Shown here: positions 33,479-43,210 of the stretch, piece after piece
How positions within the stretch are numbered: the stretch's first letter is position 1
Layout: each line of letters opens with the position of its first letter
Origin: Bacillota bacterium
GTDB taxonomy: Bacteria; Bacillota; Clostridia; Christensenellales; Aristaeellaceae
Assembly: GCA_023411175.1 (NCBI GenBank)
Contig: JAEYPB010000081.1
Location: 23,086-87,085 of the forward strand
Length of the DNA: 64,000 nucleotides
Reading direction: 5' to 3'
Made by a program: the position numbers and the translations under genes
Notes under the pieces: generated by a model
Told to the model about the DNA's origin: nothing
Database searches by the model: none
Seen by the model: only the letters and a program-made list of their open reading frames with translations

Positions 33479-33937
33479 TTGGCAAGCGCATTTGCGGGCA
33501 ATGTCTCGCATACGATTGACCCCAAGGGTCGCGTCACCATTCCCGCCTCTTACCGCGAAGCGCTGGGTGAAGGCTTCACCATCGGACTCAACAACCAGCT
33601 CTCCGCGATCGCGCTGTATCCCGCTTGGCGCTGGCAGGAGATTGAGCGCGACCTGTCCCGCATTCCCCCGACGGACGTGACGGCCATGCGCTATGTACGC
33701 CTGATCAACGGCAACTCCTTTCCGGGGTGCGACCTGGACAATCAGGGCCGCGCGCTCCTTCCGGCGATGCTCCGGGCCAAGACCGGGATGGACAAGCAGA
33801 TACGCTTCGTGGGCATTGGCTCGTGCCTTGAGGTCTGGGATGAGGACAAGTACCTGGCGGAGACCATGAGCGCAGAGGCCGACAGCGAGAAGTTGCTTGA
33901 ATACGTGAACCTTCAGTACTATCAGCCGAGAACCTGA
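33479..33937 (+). CDS. mraZ: Transcriptional regulator MraZ
   Basis: MraZ (152 residues) is a DNA-binding AbrB-like protein with two SpoVT-AbrB domains that represses its own division and cell-wall operon. The start region reads AFAGNVSHTIDPKGRVTIPASY, the second domain FPGCDLDNQGRALLPAMLR. No ATG precedes this; TTG 33479 follows GGGAGG. An upstream in-frame ATG at 33413 would place the start before the promoter. It heads the cluster; normally rsmH follows, but here ftsL comes next. Confidence 0.93.
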   Translation: MASAFAGNVSHTIDPKGRVTIPASYREALGEGFTIGLNNQLSAIALYPAWRWQEIERDLSRIPPTDVTAMRYVRLINGNSFPGCDLDNQGRALLPAMLRAKTGMDKQIRFVGIGSCLEVWDEDKYLAETMSAEADSEKLLEYVNLQYYQPRT

Positions 33938-33981
33938 TGACAGCGTGCGGTTGTTCTAAACGGAAAGGGAAGGGAATAGAG

Positions 33982-34509
33982 TTGAATCGTATGCCAATAA
34001 GCGCCCAAGACACGGGATATGGAGCCGGCGCCGAGAATTGGTGGGGCGATTTTGACCGAGTGGTTCCGAGCCCGCGGCCGGGGCAGAGTTCGAAGCGAGT
34101 TTTCGACAATCCGGGCTATGCGAAGACCCGCGAGCGAGCTCCCCGGGCGATCAGGCGCAGCCGGGCGGAAAAGAGCGCCACGACCCGCGCGATGATGTAC
34201 CTGACCGTCGCGGTACTGGTACTGGGCCTTGTGATGCAAGTCGGGAGGCTTGCGCAGATCGCGTCTTCCTCCAAGCGCATCTCCACCCTGACCACGGAGA
34301 TCAAGGATCTGCGCGGCGAAAGGGAAAACCTGGAGGTTCGGCTGTCCATGCAGCAGAACCTGGATCGCATCCGCGATCAGGCCATCAACAAATGCGAAAT
34401 GACCTACCCGACGGAAGGCCAGATCCGCGTGGTCGCCCTGATGGGTTCCGGTTCCGAGCCACTTACGCAGACCGCCTCGAACAATGTGGAGGCGCCGGAC
34501 GCGGAATGA
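33982..34509 (+). CDS. ftsL: FtsL-like cell division protein
   Basis: The 175-residue bitopic protein has a basic cytoplasmic N-terminus (about 70 residues), one membrane helix (MMYLTVAVLVLGLVMQV) and a heptad-patterned segment (SKRISTLTTEIKDLRGERENLEVRL) as in FtsL/DivIC-type septum proteins. TTG 33982 follows GGGAAGGG at about six bases; ATG 33991 is the alternative but badly spaced. The N-terminal extension is longer than in most FtsL proteins. Position between mraZ and the PBP gene supports the call. Confidence 0.8.
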   Translation: MNRMPISAQDTGYGAGAENWWGDFDRVVPSPRPGQSSKRVFDNPGYAKTRERAPRAIRRSRAEKSATTRAMMYLTVAVLVLGLVMQVGRLAQIASSSKRISTLTTEIKDLRGERENLEVRLSMQQNLDRIRDQAINKCEMTYPTEGQIRVVALMGSGSEPLTQTASNNVEAPDAE

Positions 34510-34687
34510 CCCGGAGCAACCCCAAGAAATCCTGGCGTGCCCGCCGTCTTTTCACCCAGGGCTTGCCACCGTCGGCTTGACGCAGCGCCGCTGCGCCTTT
34601 GCCCCGGCTTGCTGCTTTGAGTGAAGAATACGCGCCGCTCGCTACGGCATTTTTGTGTCTTGTTCCAAATCGGAGGAGGGCACCTCA

Positions 34688-36811
34688 TTGATCGTGACCG
34701 GGCCGGTCGTCCGACGCCGGATCGCCCTGTCCCTGGTGGTCTTTCTGGCTCTCTTCTTCGCGCTCGCCGCGCAGCTGTTCAAGCTGCAAATTCTCGAAGC
34801 CGAGGAGCTCCAGCAGCGCGCGCAAACGCAGTGGACCAGCCAAAGCGTGATCGCGCCGCGGCGGGGCTCCATTTTGGATCGAAACGGCCGCGTGCTGGCC
34901 ATCAGCGCCACGGCGTACACCGCTTCGGTCAGCCCCCGGCAGGTTCAGGATGTCCAGGCTTTCGCGCGGACTCTCGCGCCCATTCTGGACATGGACGAGT
35001 CTGCCATCGTCAAAAAGGCATCGGATCGTTCCAAGGGCGGCGTGATTCTGAAGCGGCAGCTGGCCCGGGACATCGCGCAGCAGCTGCGCGCCATGATCTC
35101 GGAGCACGTGTCCGCCGGAAGCAAGGCGCTCGATGGGCTGTATTTGGAAGAGGACGCGCGCAGATACTATCCGATGGGCGCATTCGCCTCTCAGCTGATC
35201 GGCCTTACGTCGATTGACGGAACCGGGCAGGCGGGGCTTGAAGCCTCCCTTGACAAGTACCTTTCCGGCAAAGCCGGAAGCGTGCTGTCGGAGATCGACG
35301 GCAGGGGAAGGCGGCTGTCCTACGGCGAAAGCGAGTACATCTCCCCGGTGGATGGTGGCAGCGCGACCTTGACCATCGACGCCTCCATCCAGAGCTTCGT
35401 GGAGCAGGCCGCGCGGGAAGCCATCAGCGTCAACCGCGCCAAGGCCGTCCGGGTTCTCGTGATGAACCCGAAGACCGGCGAGATCCTCGCCATGTGCTCA
35501 AAGCCGGACTTTGACCTGAACGACCCGCCCCGGGACGACGTCGACACGCTCAACGAGCTGCTTCGTAACCGTGTCATCACCGACGCCTACGAGCCCGGTT
35601 CGACATTCAAGATCGTGACCACCTCCGCCGCGCTGGACGCGGGCGTCACCAGCGTGAACGACGGATTTTTCTGCTCGGGCTCGGTGGTGGTGGACGGCGG
35701 GCGCATCCGCTGCTGGGACAGCGGCCACGGCGCCCAAAACCTCGCGCAGGGATTGCAGAATTCCTGCAACCCGGTCTTCGTGGAGCTGGCGCTTAGGCTT
35801 GGCATTGAGCGCTTTTATCATTATATGGAGGCATTCGGGCTCGGCATGGTGACCGGCGTGGACATCTCCGGCGAGGGAACCGGCATCCTGATCGACGAGA
35901 CCCGCGTGAAGCGGGTGGACATCGCCCGCATCGGCTTCGGCCAGTCGGTGGCGGTGACGCCGCTGCAGCTCCTGACCGCCGCCTGCGCGGCGGTGAACGG
36001 CGGAAACCTGATGAAACCTTACGTCGTCAAAGAGATCAGGGACGCCGATGGAAATGTGATCGAGCGCGGCACGCCGACGGTCATCGGGCGCGCGGTCTCG
36101 GAAAAGACCTCCGCGACCATGCGCAAGCTCCTGGAGCTGGTCGTGGAAAAGGGCGGCGGCCGCAACGCCCGCATCAACGGCTACCGCATCGGCGGCAAGA
36201 CCGGAACGGCGCAGGTGTACGTGGAGGGCGTGGTGTCCCGGGATACCCACATCGGCTCGTTCCTCGGCTTCGCGCCTGCGGACGATCCGCAGGTGGCGGT
36301 GATCGTGATCGTGGACGAGGCCGGCAAGCGCCCGGATTTCGGTGCGGTGACGTCGGCGCCGTTCGCGAAGGACATTCTTCAGAAGACCCTTGCCTACCTC
36401 GGCTATGCGCCGGCCACCGAAGAGAAGCTCGCGGAGCCGACCACCGTGCCCGACGTCACCGGCATGACCCAGGCCGAGGCCGAAAAGGCGCTGAAAAATG
36501 CAAATCTCGACGCGATCGTAAGCGGAGAAACCGGCGAAGTGGTCGAGCAGATGCCCGCCCCCGGCGCGCATATGGCGCCGAAGTCGCTGGTCATGCTATA
36601 CTTGATGGACGCTCAGGACGACGCCTACGAGGTATCCGTACCCGACGTTTCGGGCCTTAACATCCTCGAGGCAAGCCGCCTTTTGACCGCCTACGGTCTC
36701 TCAATGAAGGCCGAGGGCACCGGCGTGGCGGTTTCCCAGAGCCCGGCCCCGGGCGAAAATGCGATCCCTACCACCCTCGTCCGCGTTAAATTTCAAGCGC
36801 CGGGCGGCTAA
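34688..36811 (+). CDS. spoVD: SpoVD/FtsI-type class B penicillin-binding protein with two PASTA domains
   Basis: This transpeptidase cross-links septal or spore-cortex peptidoglycan. The 707 residues comprise a membrane anchor (LVVFLALFFALAAQ), a dimerisation domain starting RRGSILDRNGRVLA, and the transpeptidase domain with Ser305 in GSTFK, SCN near 359 and KTGTAQ near 504. Two PASTA repeats follow (about 580-640 and 645-705, VPDVTGMTQAEAEKAL and VPDVSGLNILEA). TTG 34688 has GGAGGAGG at eight bases. PASTA-bearing SpoVD and PbpB/FtsI cannot be separated by sequence alone. A 178-base gap precedes it with no gene. Confidence 0.92.
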   Translation: MIVTGPVVRRRIALSLVVFLALFFALAAQLFKLQILEAEELQQRAQTQWTSQSVIAPRRGSILDRNGRVLAISATAYTASVSPRQVQDVQAFARTLAPILDMDESAIVKKASDRSKGGVILKRQLARDIAQQLRAMISEHVSAGSKALDGLYLEEDARRYYPMGAFASQLIGLTSIDGTGQAGLEASLDKYLSGKAGSVLSEIDGRGRRLSYGESEYISPVDGGSATLTIDASIQSFVEQAAREAISVNRAKAVRVLVMNPKTGEILAMCSKPDFDLNDPPRDDVDTLNELLRNRVITDAYEPGSTFKIVTTSAALDAGVTSVNDGFFCSGSVVVDGGRIRCWDSGHGAQNLAQGLQNSCNPVFVELALRLGIERFYHYMEAFGLGMVTGVDISGEGTGILIDETRVKRVDIARIGFGQSVAVTPLQLLTAACAAVNGGNLMKPYVVKEIRDADGNVIERGTPTVIGRAVSEKTSATMRKLLELVVEKGGGRNARINGYRIGGKTGTAQVYVEGVVSRDTHIGSFLGFAPADDPQVAVIVIVDEAGKRPDFGAVTSAPFAKDILQKTLAYLGYAPATEEKLAEPTTVPDVTGMTQAEAEKALKNANLDAIVSGETGEVVEQMPAPGAHMAPKSLVMLYLMDAQDDAYEVSVPDVSGLNILEASRLLTAYGLSMKAEGTGVAVSQSPAPGENAIPTTLVRVKFQAPGG

Positions 36812-36858
36812 ATACGGGGCGGCTGACCGGGCCGTTCCGGACACAGGAGGACGATTGG

Positions 36859-38325
36859 ATGAGAATTACACACCTGTCGAAGAACATTCCGGGGCCTGTA
36901 CAGGTTCTGGGCTACGAACACCAGGACGTCACCTCGCTGTGCACCGATTCCAGAAAGGTCGAAAAGGGCGCCCTGTTCTTTTGCATACCGGGCCTCCGTA
37001 CCGACGCCCACGACTTTGCGCCCCAGGCGGTCGAGGCCGGTGCGGTGGCGCTGGTGGTGGAGCGCAAACTTGACATTGACTGCGCGCAGATCCTCGTGCG
37101 AGACGTGCGCGAGGCGCTTTCCTATATCGCGGCGGAGTTCTACGGAAACCCCGCCCAGCAGCTGAAGATGGTGGGGGTCACAGGCACAAAAGGGAAAACG
37201 ACCTCCAGTTTTCTGATTAAATCCATACTGGAAGCGGCGGGCCACAAGGTCGGCCTGATCGGCACCGTCTGCTCCATGATCGGCGACCGCGAGGTTCCCG
37301 CGAACCTCACGACCCCGGACCCCATCGACTTCCAGAGCCTTCTCAGGCAGATGGCGGACGAGGGCATGGAGTATGTGGTGATGGAGGTTTCCGCCCACGC
37401 GCTGGCGCTCAAGAAACTCGAGGGGATGGTCTTCGAGGTAGCGGGGTTCACCAACCTTTCACAGGATCACCTCGACTTCTTCCACAGCATGGACGCCTAC
37501 CTTGAAACGAAACTGACGCTGTTCACCCGCGAGATGTGCCGCCAGGCGGTGGTCAACGTGGACGACGAGCGCGTCGCGCTCGCCTTCCGGGAGCTCTCCA
37601 TCCCGGTGACGACCGCCGGAATCCGCAGGCCCGCCGACGTCTACGCCAACGACATCGAGATCGGCGAACGCGGCCTTTCCTACCGGCTGACCTTCCACAA
37701 GCGCGCGGCGACCGAGGTGAACCTGCGCATGGCGGGCATTTTCAACGTCTACAACAGCCTTATGGCGGCGACCATGTGCGACGCGCTGGGCATCGGAATC
37801 AAGGCCATCAAAAAAGGGCTGGAAGCGGTCAAGAGCGTGCCCGGCCGCATTGAGCTGCTCGAGACCGAGACCCCCTACCGCGTGATTCTGGACTACGCCC
37901 ACTCGCCCGACGCGCTGGAGAACATCCTGAACACCGTACGGCAGACCACGAAATCCGGCCGGGTGATCGTTCTCTTCGGCTGCGGCGGGGATCGGGACCA
38001 CGACAAGCGGCCCATCATGGGCGAGATCGGCGGGCGGCTGGCGGATTTCTCCATCCTGACCAGCGACAACCCCCGCAGCGAGGACCCCAACCAGATCCTC
38101 GAGGAAATTGAGAAGGGCATCCAGAAAGTGGCGGGCGCGAAGTACATCGTCATTGAGAACCGCCGGAAGGCCATCGCCCACGCGCTGGAGATGGCGCGTC
38201 CCGGCGACGTCGTGGTGCTTGCGGGCAAGGGCCATGAAACCTATCAGGAGATCAAGGGGGTCAAGCATCCCTTCGACGAAAAAGTCGTCGTAAGGGAACT
38301 GCTTGAAAAAATACAGGTTAAATGA
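36859..38325 (+). CDS. murE: UDP-MurNAc-tripeptide synthetase (meso-diaminopimelate ligase)
   Basis: MurE (488 residues) adds the third stem-peptide residue. ATP loop TGTKGKTTSSFLIKS is near residue 110, followed by SAHALALKKLEGM, CDALGIGI and the C-terminal domain with DYAHSPDALENIL. The DNPRSEDP motif is that of meso-diaminopimelate-adding enzymes rather than the lysine type. AGGAGG precedes the ATG. murF, normally next, is absent and mraY follows. Confidence 0.96.
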   Translation: MRITHLSKNIPGPVQVLGYEHQDVTSLCTDSRKVEKGALFFCIPGLRTDAHDFAPQAVEAGAVALVVERKLDIDCAQILVRDVREALSYIAAEFYGNPAQQLKMVGVTGTKGKTTSSFLIKSILEAAGHKVGLIGTVCSMIGDREVPANLTTPDPIDFQSLLRQMADEGMEYVVMEVSAHALALKKLEGMVFEVAGFTNLSQDHLDFFHSMDAYLETKLTLFTREMCRQAVVNVDDERVALAFRELSIPVTTAGIRRPADVYANDIEIGERGLSYRLTFHKRAATEVNLRMAGIFNVYNSLMAATMCDALGIGIKAIKKGLEAVKSVPGRIELLETETPYRVILDYAHSPDALENILNTVRQTTKSGRVIVLFGCGGDRDHDKRPIMGEIGGRLADFSILTSDNPRSEDPNQILEEIEKGIQKVAGAKYIVIENRRKAIAHALEMARPGDVVVLAGKGHETYQEIKGVKHPFDEKVVVRELLEKIQVK

Positions 38326-38353
38326 AGCAAAGGCACGCGGAGGGGAACAGAAG

Positions 38354-39349
38354 ATGCAACGACTGATCTGGACGGTACTGATTTCGTTTTTGGCGGCGAT
38401 CGCGCTGGGGCCGGTAATGATACCGTGGCTCAAGCGCATGAAATTCGGCCAGACCATTTACGATCTGGGGCCGGAGAGCCACAAAAAGAAGCAGGGCGTC
38501 CCGACGATGGGCGGCATCATCTTTCTGATCCCGATGCTGGTTGTGACGCTCATCATGTCCGAGGGCGATTCCCGGTGGGATTACCTGCCGGTGGCGCTGA
38601 TCGCGACGCTGGGCTTTGGCCTGATCGGCTTCGTGGACGACTTCATCAAGGTGCGCAAGAAGCGCTCGCTGGGCCTGACGCCGCTGCAGAAGATCGTGCC
38701 GCAGCTCGTGCTGTCCATCGCGTTTTCGGTCTGGGCGTACACCGAGCCGTCCATCGGCTCCAAGTGGATCGTGCCGTTTACGACCATTGAGTGGGATCTG
38801 GGCATCTGGTACATCCCGATGATGGTGTTCGTGATGGTGGCCACGGTCAACAGCTCGAACCTTCTGGACGGCCTCGACGGCCTTCTCTCGGGGTGCGCGC
38901 TGATCGACTTCGTCACGCTGGCGCTGGTACTGATGCTGATGGCCGCGTCCGGCGCGCCGCAGAGCGGCAACCTGACGAACCTGATGCTCTTCTCGGGCGC
39001 CACGGCGGGCGCGCTGCTGGGCTTCTTGCGCTTCAACAGCTACCCGGCCGGCGTCTTCATGGGCGACGTAGGGTCCTTTGCGATCGGCGGCGCGCTGGTG
39101 GCTGTGACCGCGCTGACAAAGCTGTCGCTCCTGATCCCGATCATCGCGCTGGCGATGGTCATGTCAAGCCTCTCGGACATCATACAGATTGCCTACTTCA
39201 AGGCCACCCACGGAAAGCGCGTGTTCAAAATGGCGCCGCTGCACCATCACTTTGAACTCTCCGGCATGCCGGAAACGCGCATCGTCTCCATGTACATGAT
39301 CGTGACGGCGCTGCTATGCCTGGTGGCACTGCTCGGTTTCACGGCTTAG
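38354..39349 (+). CDS. mraY: Phospho-MurNAc-pentapeptide transferase
   Basis: MraY (331 residues, ten membrane helices) makes lipid I at the inner membrane. Signature motifs: KKKQGVPTMGGI, the Asp pair in GFVDDFIKV, NSSNLLDGLDGL, FMGDVGSFAIGG and the metal-binding MAPLHHHFELSG. The start at 38354 has GAGGGGA upstream; the earlier frame start overlaps murE. Between mraY and murD there are 28 bases. Confidence 0.96.
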   Translation: MQRLIWTVLISFLAAIALGPVMIPWLKRMKFGQTIYDLGPESHKKKQGVPTMGGIIFLIPMLVVTLIMSEGDSRWDYLPVALIATLGFGLIGFVDDFIKVRKKRSLGLTPLQKIVPQLVLSIAFSVWAYTEPSIGSKWIVPFTTIEWDLGIWYIPMMVFVMVATVNSSNLLDGLDGLLSGCALIDFVTLALVLMLMAASGAPQSGNLTNLMLFSGATAGALLGFLRFNSYPAGVFMGDVGSFAIGGALVAVTALTKLSLLIPIIALAMVMSSLSDIIQIAYFKATHGKRVFKMAPLHHHFELSGMPETRIVSMYMIVTALLCLVALLGFTA

Positions 39350-39377
39350 CGCGCAGCGGGCGCGGGGAGGGATGGAT

Positions 39378-40745
39378 ATGCAGGACAAAAGGGTGCTGGT
39401 CGTCGGCATGGCGCGGAGCGGCGTCGCCGCGGCTCGCCTGCTCCGGGCGTTGGGCGCCCAAGTGCGCATCGCGGATCAGAAGACGGCGGCGGAGCTTGAA
39501 GGACAGCTGGAGGAGCTCCGGCTGGACGGAATCGAATGGCGTCTCGGCGAACATGCAGAGACGCTGCTCGAGGGCATGGACCTCGTGGTCGTCAGCCCCG
39601 GCGTGCCCGTCACGCATCCGGCAATTGAGGAAGCGAAGCGGTGGGGTATCCCGGTCATCGGCGAGTTGGAGCTGGCCTACCGCCATGCTCAGGGCAAGCT
39701 GATCGCCGTCACCGGCACCAACGGCAAGACCACCACCTGCACGCTGACCGGGGAGATTTTCAAAAATGCCGGAAAGCTCACCTATGTGGTGGGCAATATC
39801 GGCTTTCCGTACACCGCCGTCGCGCTCAAAACGCGGCCGGAGGACGTGACCGTGTGCGAGGTTTCGTCCTTCCAGCTGGAGACGGTGGAGAAGTTCCACC
39901 CGGCCATCACCGCCGTCCTTAATATCTCCGAGGATCATTTGAATCGGCACGGCACAATGGAGGCCTATACCGCCCTCAAAGCGCGGGTGTTTGAAAACCA
40001 GACTGCCGATGAGACGCTGATTCTGAACTACGACGATCCGGCGCTTCGAGAGATGGCCAAGGATGCGCCCTGCCGCGTCAGATGGTTCTCGCGCCTCTCG
40101 ATTCCGCCCAAGGGCGCCTTCGTTGCGAACGGCAGCGTGGTTTACGGCACCGCCGAAGACCACCGAACCATCTGCGTGGCCGATGAAATCGCCATCCCCG
40201 GCCCCCACAACCTGGAGAACGCGCTGGCCGCCACGGCTATTGCCATGTGCGCCGAGGTGCCGCCGCCGGTCATTCGCCACACGCTGCGCACCTTCAAGGG
40301 CGTCGAACATCGGATCGAAAAGGTGCGGGAGCTGGACGGCGTCACCTACATCAACGATTCCAAGGGCACCAACGTGGACTCCACGCTGAAGGCCATCGCG
40401 ACGATGGCGAAGCCCACGGTGATGATCCTGGGCGGCTATGATAAACACGTGGACATGTCGCGGCTGTGCCAGGCCATACCCGGCAGCAACATCCGGAAGG
40501 TCGTGCTGATCGGCGACACCGCGCCGCAGATCCAGAAGGGGCTTGACGCGGTAGGCTTTGCCGATTACGCAAGCGCCGGGCACGACTTCGGAAAGGCCGT
40601 GGCGCTGGCCCGGGACATGGCCGAACCCGGCTGGAACGTGTTGCTCTCGCCGGCTTGCGCCAGCTTTGACATGTTCGCTGACTACGAGGAGCGAGGCCGG
40701 GTCTTCAAAGAGCTCGTCGGCGCGCTTGAGGCAGCGGCGTCTTGA
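39378..40745 (+). CDS. murD: UDP-MurNAc-L-alanine:D-glutamate ligase
   Basis: MurD (455 residues) adds D-Glu to the precursor in the cytoplasm. Motifs: N-terminal Rossmann GMARSGVAAARLL, ATP loop TGTNGKTTTCTL, NISEDHLNRHG, and the C-terminal NDSKGTNVDST and GGYDKHVDM. ATG 39378 is six bases after GGGGAGGG and so preferred to ATG 39372. The last codons overlap the ftsW start (TTGA). Confidence 0.95.
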   Translation: MQDKRVLVVGMARSGVAAARLLRALGAQVRIADQKTAAELEGQLEELRLDGIEWRLGEHAETLLEGMDLVVVSPGVPVTHPAIEEAKRWGIPVIGELELAYRHAQGKLIAVTGTNGKTTTCTLTGEIFKNAGKLTYVVGNIGFPYTAVALKTRPEDVTVCEVSSFQLETVEKFHPAITAVLNISEDHLNRHGTMEAYTALKARVFENQTADETLILNYDDPALREMAKDAPCRVRWFSRLSIPPKGAFVANGSVVYGTAEDHRTICVADEIAIPGPHNLENALAATAIAMCAEVPPPVIRHTLRTFKGVEHRIEKVRELDGVTYINDSKGTNVDSTLKAIATMAKPTVMILGGYDKHVDMSRLCQAIPGSNIRKVVLIGDTAPQIQKGLDAVGFADYASAGHDFGKAVALARDMAEPGWNVLLSPACASFDMFADYEERGRVFKELVGALEAAAS

Positions 40746-41914
40746 CCGAGGCCCCTCTCCGTGGGGCAAAAGCGCGGCGTGGGGCGCCGCTTGAGAGAAA
40801 ACCACTGAGCGCCAGCGGGCGGGGCTTCGCCGCGAGCTTTCTGATCCTCCTGATCTTCGGGCTGGTCGTATTGTACGCGGCAAGCTACTACAACGCCCAG
40901 GACCAGACCGGAAACCCCTTCAGCGAGGTCATGAGCCAGCTTCAGGGTGTCGCGTTGGGCGGCATGGCGATGGTTTTCATCGGCAGGATCGACTACCGGG
41001 TGCTTCGAAGGCCCATCATCACGGTGGGGCTTCTGGCACTAAGCTTTGTGCTGCTGGGCCTCGTCGCCATTCCCGGCGTCGGGAAGATGGTCAATGGATC
41101 CAGGCGCTGGCTGCGCGTCGGCCCGGTGGGCTTCCAGCCGTCTGAGCTGGCGAAATATTCGATGATCCTCTTCTTCGCCCGGGCACTCAGCCGTCGGCAT
41201 TCCGGCGTGACTTCGTTCTGGAAGGGGCTTGTGCCGCTTCTCGTCCTGCCGATGGCGATGTTCCTCCTGATCCTGATGCAGCCCAACCTTTCCACGGCTG
41301 GCGCGATCCTGATCGTGGCGGCGGCGATGGTGATGTTGGCCGGGGCGAAGTGGCCGCACCTGATGATACTGGGCGCGGGCGGCGTGGCGCTGGGTGCGTT
41401 TTACGCGCTTTCGGAGCCGTACCGGCAGGCGCGGCTGATGTCTTTTCGCAATCCCTTCGCATACCTTAGCAACGAAGGGTACCAGCTCGCGCAGTCTCTC
41501 CTGGCCTTCGGCTCGGGCGGCATGTTCGGGATGGGGTTGGGGAAGGGTCGGCAGAAGTTCTCCTTCCTACCCTACCCGGAGAGCGATTTCATCTTCGCCG
41601 TGGTGGGCGAGGATCTGGGCTTCGTCGGCTGCATCGCCATCTTGACCGCCTTCATGGCGCTCATCTACTTTGGGCTTCGCATCGCCATCGAGTGCGAGGA
41701 CCGGTTCGGAAGCCTTCTGGCCGCAGGCATCGTGTCGATGATCGGCGTTCAGGTGGTGATGAACGTGGCGGTGGTGGTGGGGCTGATGCCCACGACGGGC
41801 CTGCCGCTACCGTTTTTCTCAGCGGGCGGTACGTCGATATCGATCCTGATGGCGGCGGCGGCGGTCGTTCTCAACATCGCGCATGCACCAATTTTCCGCG
41901 CGGACATAGTATAG
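40742..41914 (+). CDS. ftsW: FtsW/SpoVE SEDS-family lipid II polymerase
   Basis: The 390-residue SEDS protein polymerises lipid II with its partner PBP. It has about ten membrane helices, the GSRRWLRVGPVGFQPSELAK motif, LMQPNLSTA, and the C-terminal GLPLPFFSAGGTS signature. The only suitable start is TTG 40742, inside the murD stop. SpoVE and FtsW are not distinguished. In many Firmicutes murG follows; here murA follows after 33 bases. Confidence 0.93.
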   Translation: MTEAPLRGAKARRGAPLERKPLSASGRGFAASFLILLIFGLVVLYAASYYNAQDQTGNPFSEVMSQLQGVALGGMAMVFIGRIDYRVLRRPIITVGLLALSFVLLGLVAIPGVGKMVNGSRRWLRVGPVGFQPSELAKYSMILFFARALSRRHSGVTSFWKGLVPLLVLPMAMFLLILMQPNLSTAGAILIVAAAMVMLAGAKWPHLMILGAGGVALGAFYALSEPYRQARLMSFRNPFAYLSNEGYQLAQSLLAFGSGGMFGMGLGKGRQKFSFLPYPESDFIFAVVGEDLGFVGCIAILTAFMALIYFGLRIAIECEDRFGSLLAAGIVSMIGVQVVMNVAVVVGLMPTTGLPLPFFSAGGTSISILMAAAAVVLNIAHAPIFRADIV

Positions 41915-41947
41915 TAGTGTGGCTGCGGACAATTGGAGGTGTGCCAT

Positions 41948-43201
41948 GTGGATTTGATTCGCCTGTCGGGTGGCAGGAGGCTATCCGGCACGGTCAATGC
42001 TGGCTGTGCCAAGAACGCCGTGTTGCCGATTCTGGCGGCGTGCCTCATGTCCGGGGCGCCGGTGACGCTTTCTGCGTTTCCCATGCTGACCGATACGAAA
42101 AACATGCTCAGCATTTTGGAAACGCTGGGCTGCCGCACGTCGCTTACGGGCTCTACGGCGGTGATCGACGCGGCCCATGCCGACCGGTATGAGATGCCGG
42201 AGGCGCTTTCAAAGCTGCTCCGGTCGTCCATCTTTATGATGGGGCCGATCCTGGGGCGGTTCCGCCGCGCGACGGTCACCTACCCGGGCGGTTGCGAGAT
42301 CGGCCAACGGCCCATCGAGCTGCACCTCCGCGGCCTTGCCGCGCTGGGCGTCCAAATCCGCGAAGCCCACGGCATGATCTACCTGGACGGGGAGAACCTG
42401 CGCGGAGGCGAGGTATACCTTGACTTTCCCTCCGTGGGGGCGACCGAAAATGTCATGATGGCCGGCGTTCTGGCCCGTGGCGTGACGCGCATACATAACG
42501 CGGCCCGCGAGCCTGAAATTGCGGATCTGGAGCGGTTTATCAACGCGATGGGTGGCCGCGTCAGCGGCGCGGGCAGCGACACCATCACCGTCACAGGCGT
42601 TGACAGCCTGGGCGGCGGGCAGTACCGCGCGATCACCGATCGGATCGTCGCCGGAACGCTGCTCATTGCCGCAGCGGTCACCGGAGGCGGGGTGCGGGTC
42701 GCGGACGCCGTTCCCGGCGACATGGGCTCGGTCTTGGGCAAGCTCCGGCAGGCAGGCTGCGAGCTGGACCTGTCCGGCGATGGCGTTCGCGTGGATGCGC
42801 CGGAGAGGCTGAGGCCCGTGGACGTCTCCACCCAGCCCTTCCCGGGGTTTCCCACCGACATGCAGGCGCAGATCATGGCGCAGGCCGCGGTGGCCGACGG
42901 CGCCAGCGTGATCGTAGAGAACGTGTTTGAAAACCGCTTCGCTCACGCGCCGGAGCTCAGGCGCATGGGGGCCGAGATCATCGTCAACAACCGAACCGCG
43001 GTGGTCCGCGGCGCGCGTCTGACCGGCGCGCGGGTGACCGCGCGGGACCTTCGCGGCGGCGCGGCGCTGGTTCTGGCCGGCCTTGCCGCGGAAGGGGTGA
43101 CGGAGATCGAGCACGTGGAACTGATCGACCGCGGCTATGAATCCATAGAACGGAAGCTCTCGCTCCTCGGGGCGGATATCCGGAGAATACCGACGAAGTA
43201 G
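41948..43201 (+). CDS. murA: UDP-GlcNAc 1-carboxyvinyltransferase
   Basis: MurA (417 residues) transfers enolpyruvate to UDP-GlcNAc, the first committed step of peptidoglycan synthesis. The catalytic Cys116 is in PGGCEIGQRPIEL, so fosfomycin sensitivity is expected. The N-terminal AKNAVLP carries the conserved Lys22-Asn23; GFPTDMQAQIMAQA and RGGAALVLAGLAAEG are typical. GTG 41948 has GGAGGTG at five bases; a TTG at 41933 lies before the site. Its place between ftsW and ftsQ is unusual. Confidence 0.94.
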   Translation: MDLIRLSGGRRLSGTVNAGCAKNAVLPILAACLMSGAPVTLSAFPMLTDTKNMLSILETLGCRTSLTGSTAVIDAAHADRYEMPEALSKLLRSSIFMMGPILGRFRRATVTYPGGCEIGQRPIELHLRGLAALGVQIREAHGMIYLDGENLRGGEVYLDFPSVGATENVMMAGVLARGVTRIHNAAREPEIADLERFINAMGGRVSGAGSDTITVTGVDSLGGGQYRAITDRIVAGTLLIAAAVTGGGVRVADAVPGDMGSVLGKLRQAGCELDLSGDGVRVDAPERLRPVDVSTQPFPGFPTDMQAQIMAQAAVADGASVIVENVFENRFAHAPELRRMGAEIIVNNRTAVVRGARLTGARVTARDLRGGAALVLAGLAAEGVTEIEHVELIDRGYESIERKLSLLGADIRRIPTK

Positions 43202-43210
43202 AGGCTCGAA

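Noticed and set aside
39339..40883. Minus-strand open frame of 514 codons opposite murD
   Set aside because: Antisense to murD, which has all family motifs.
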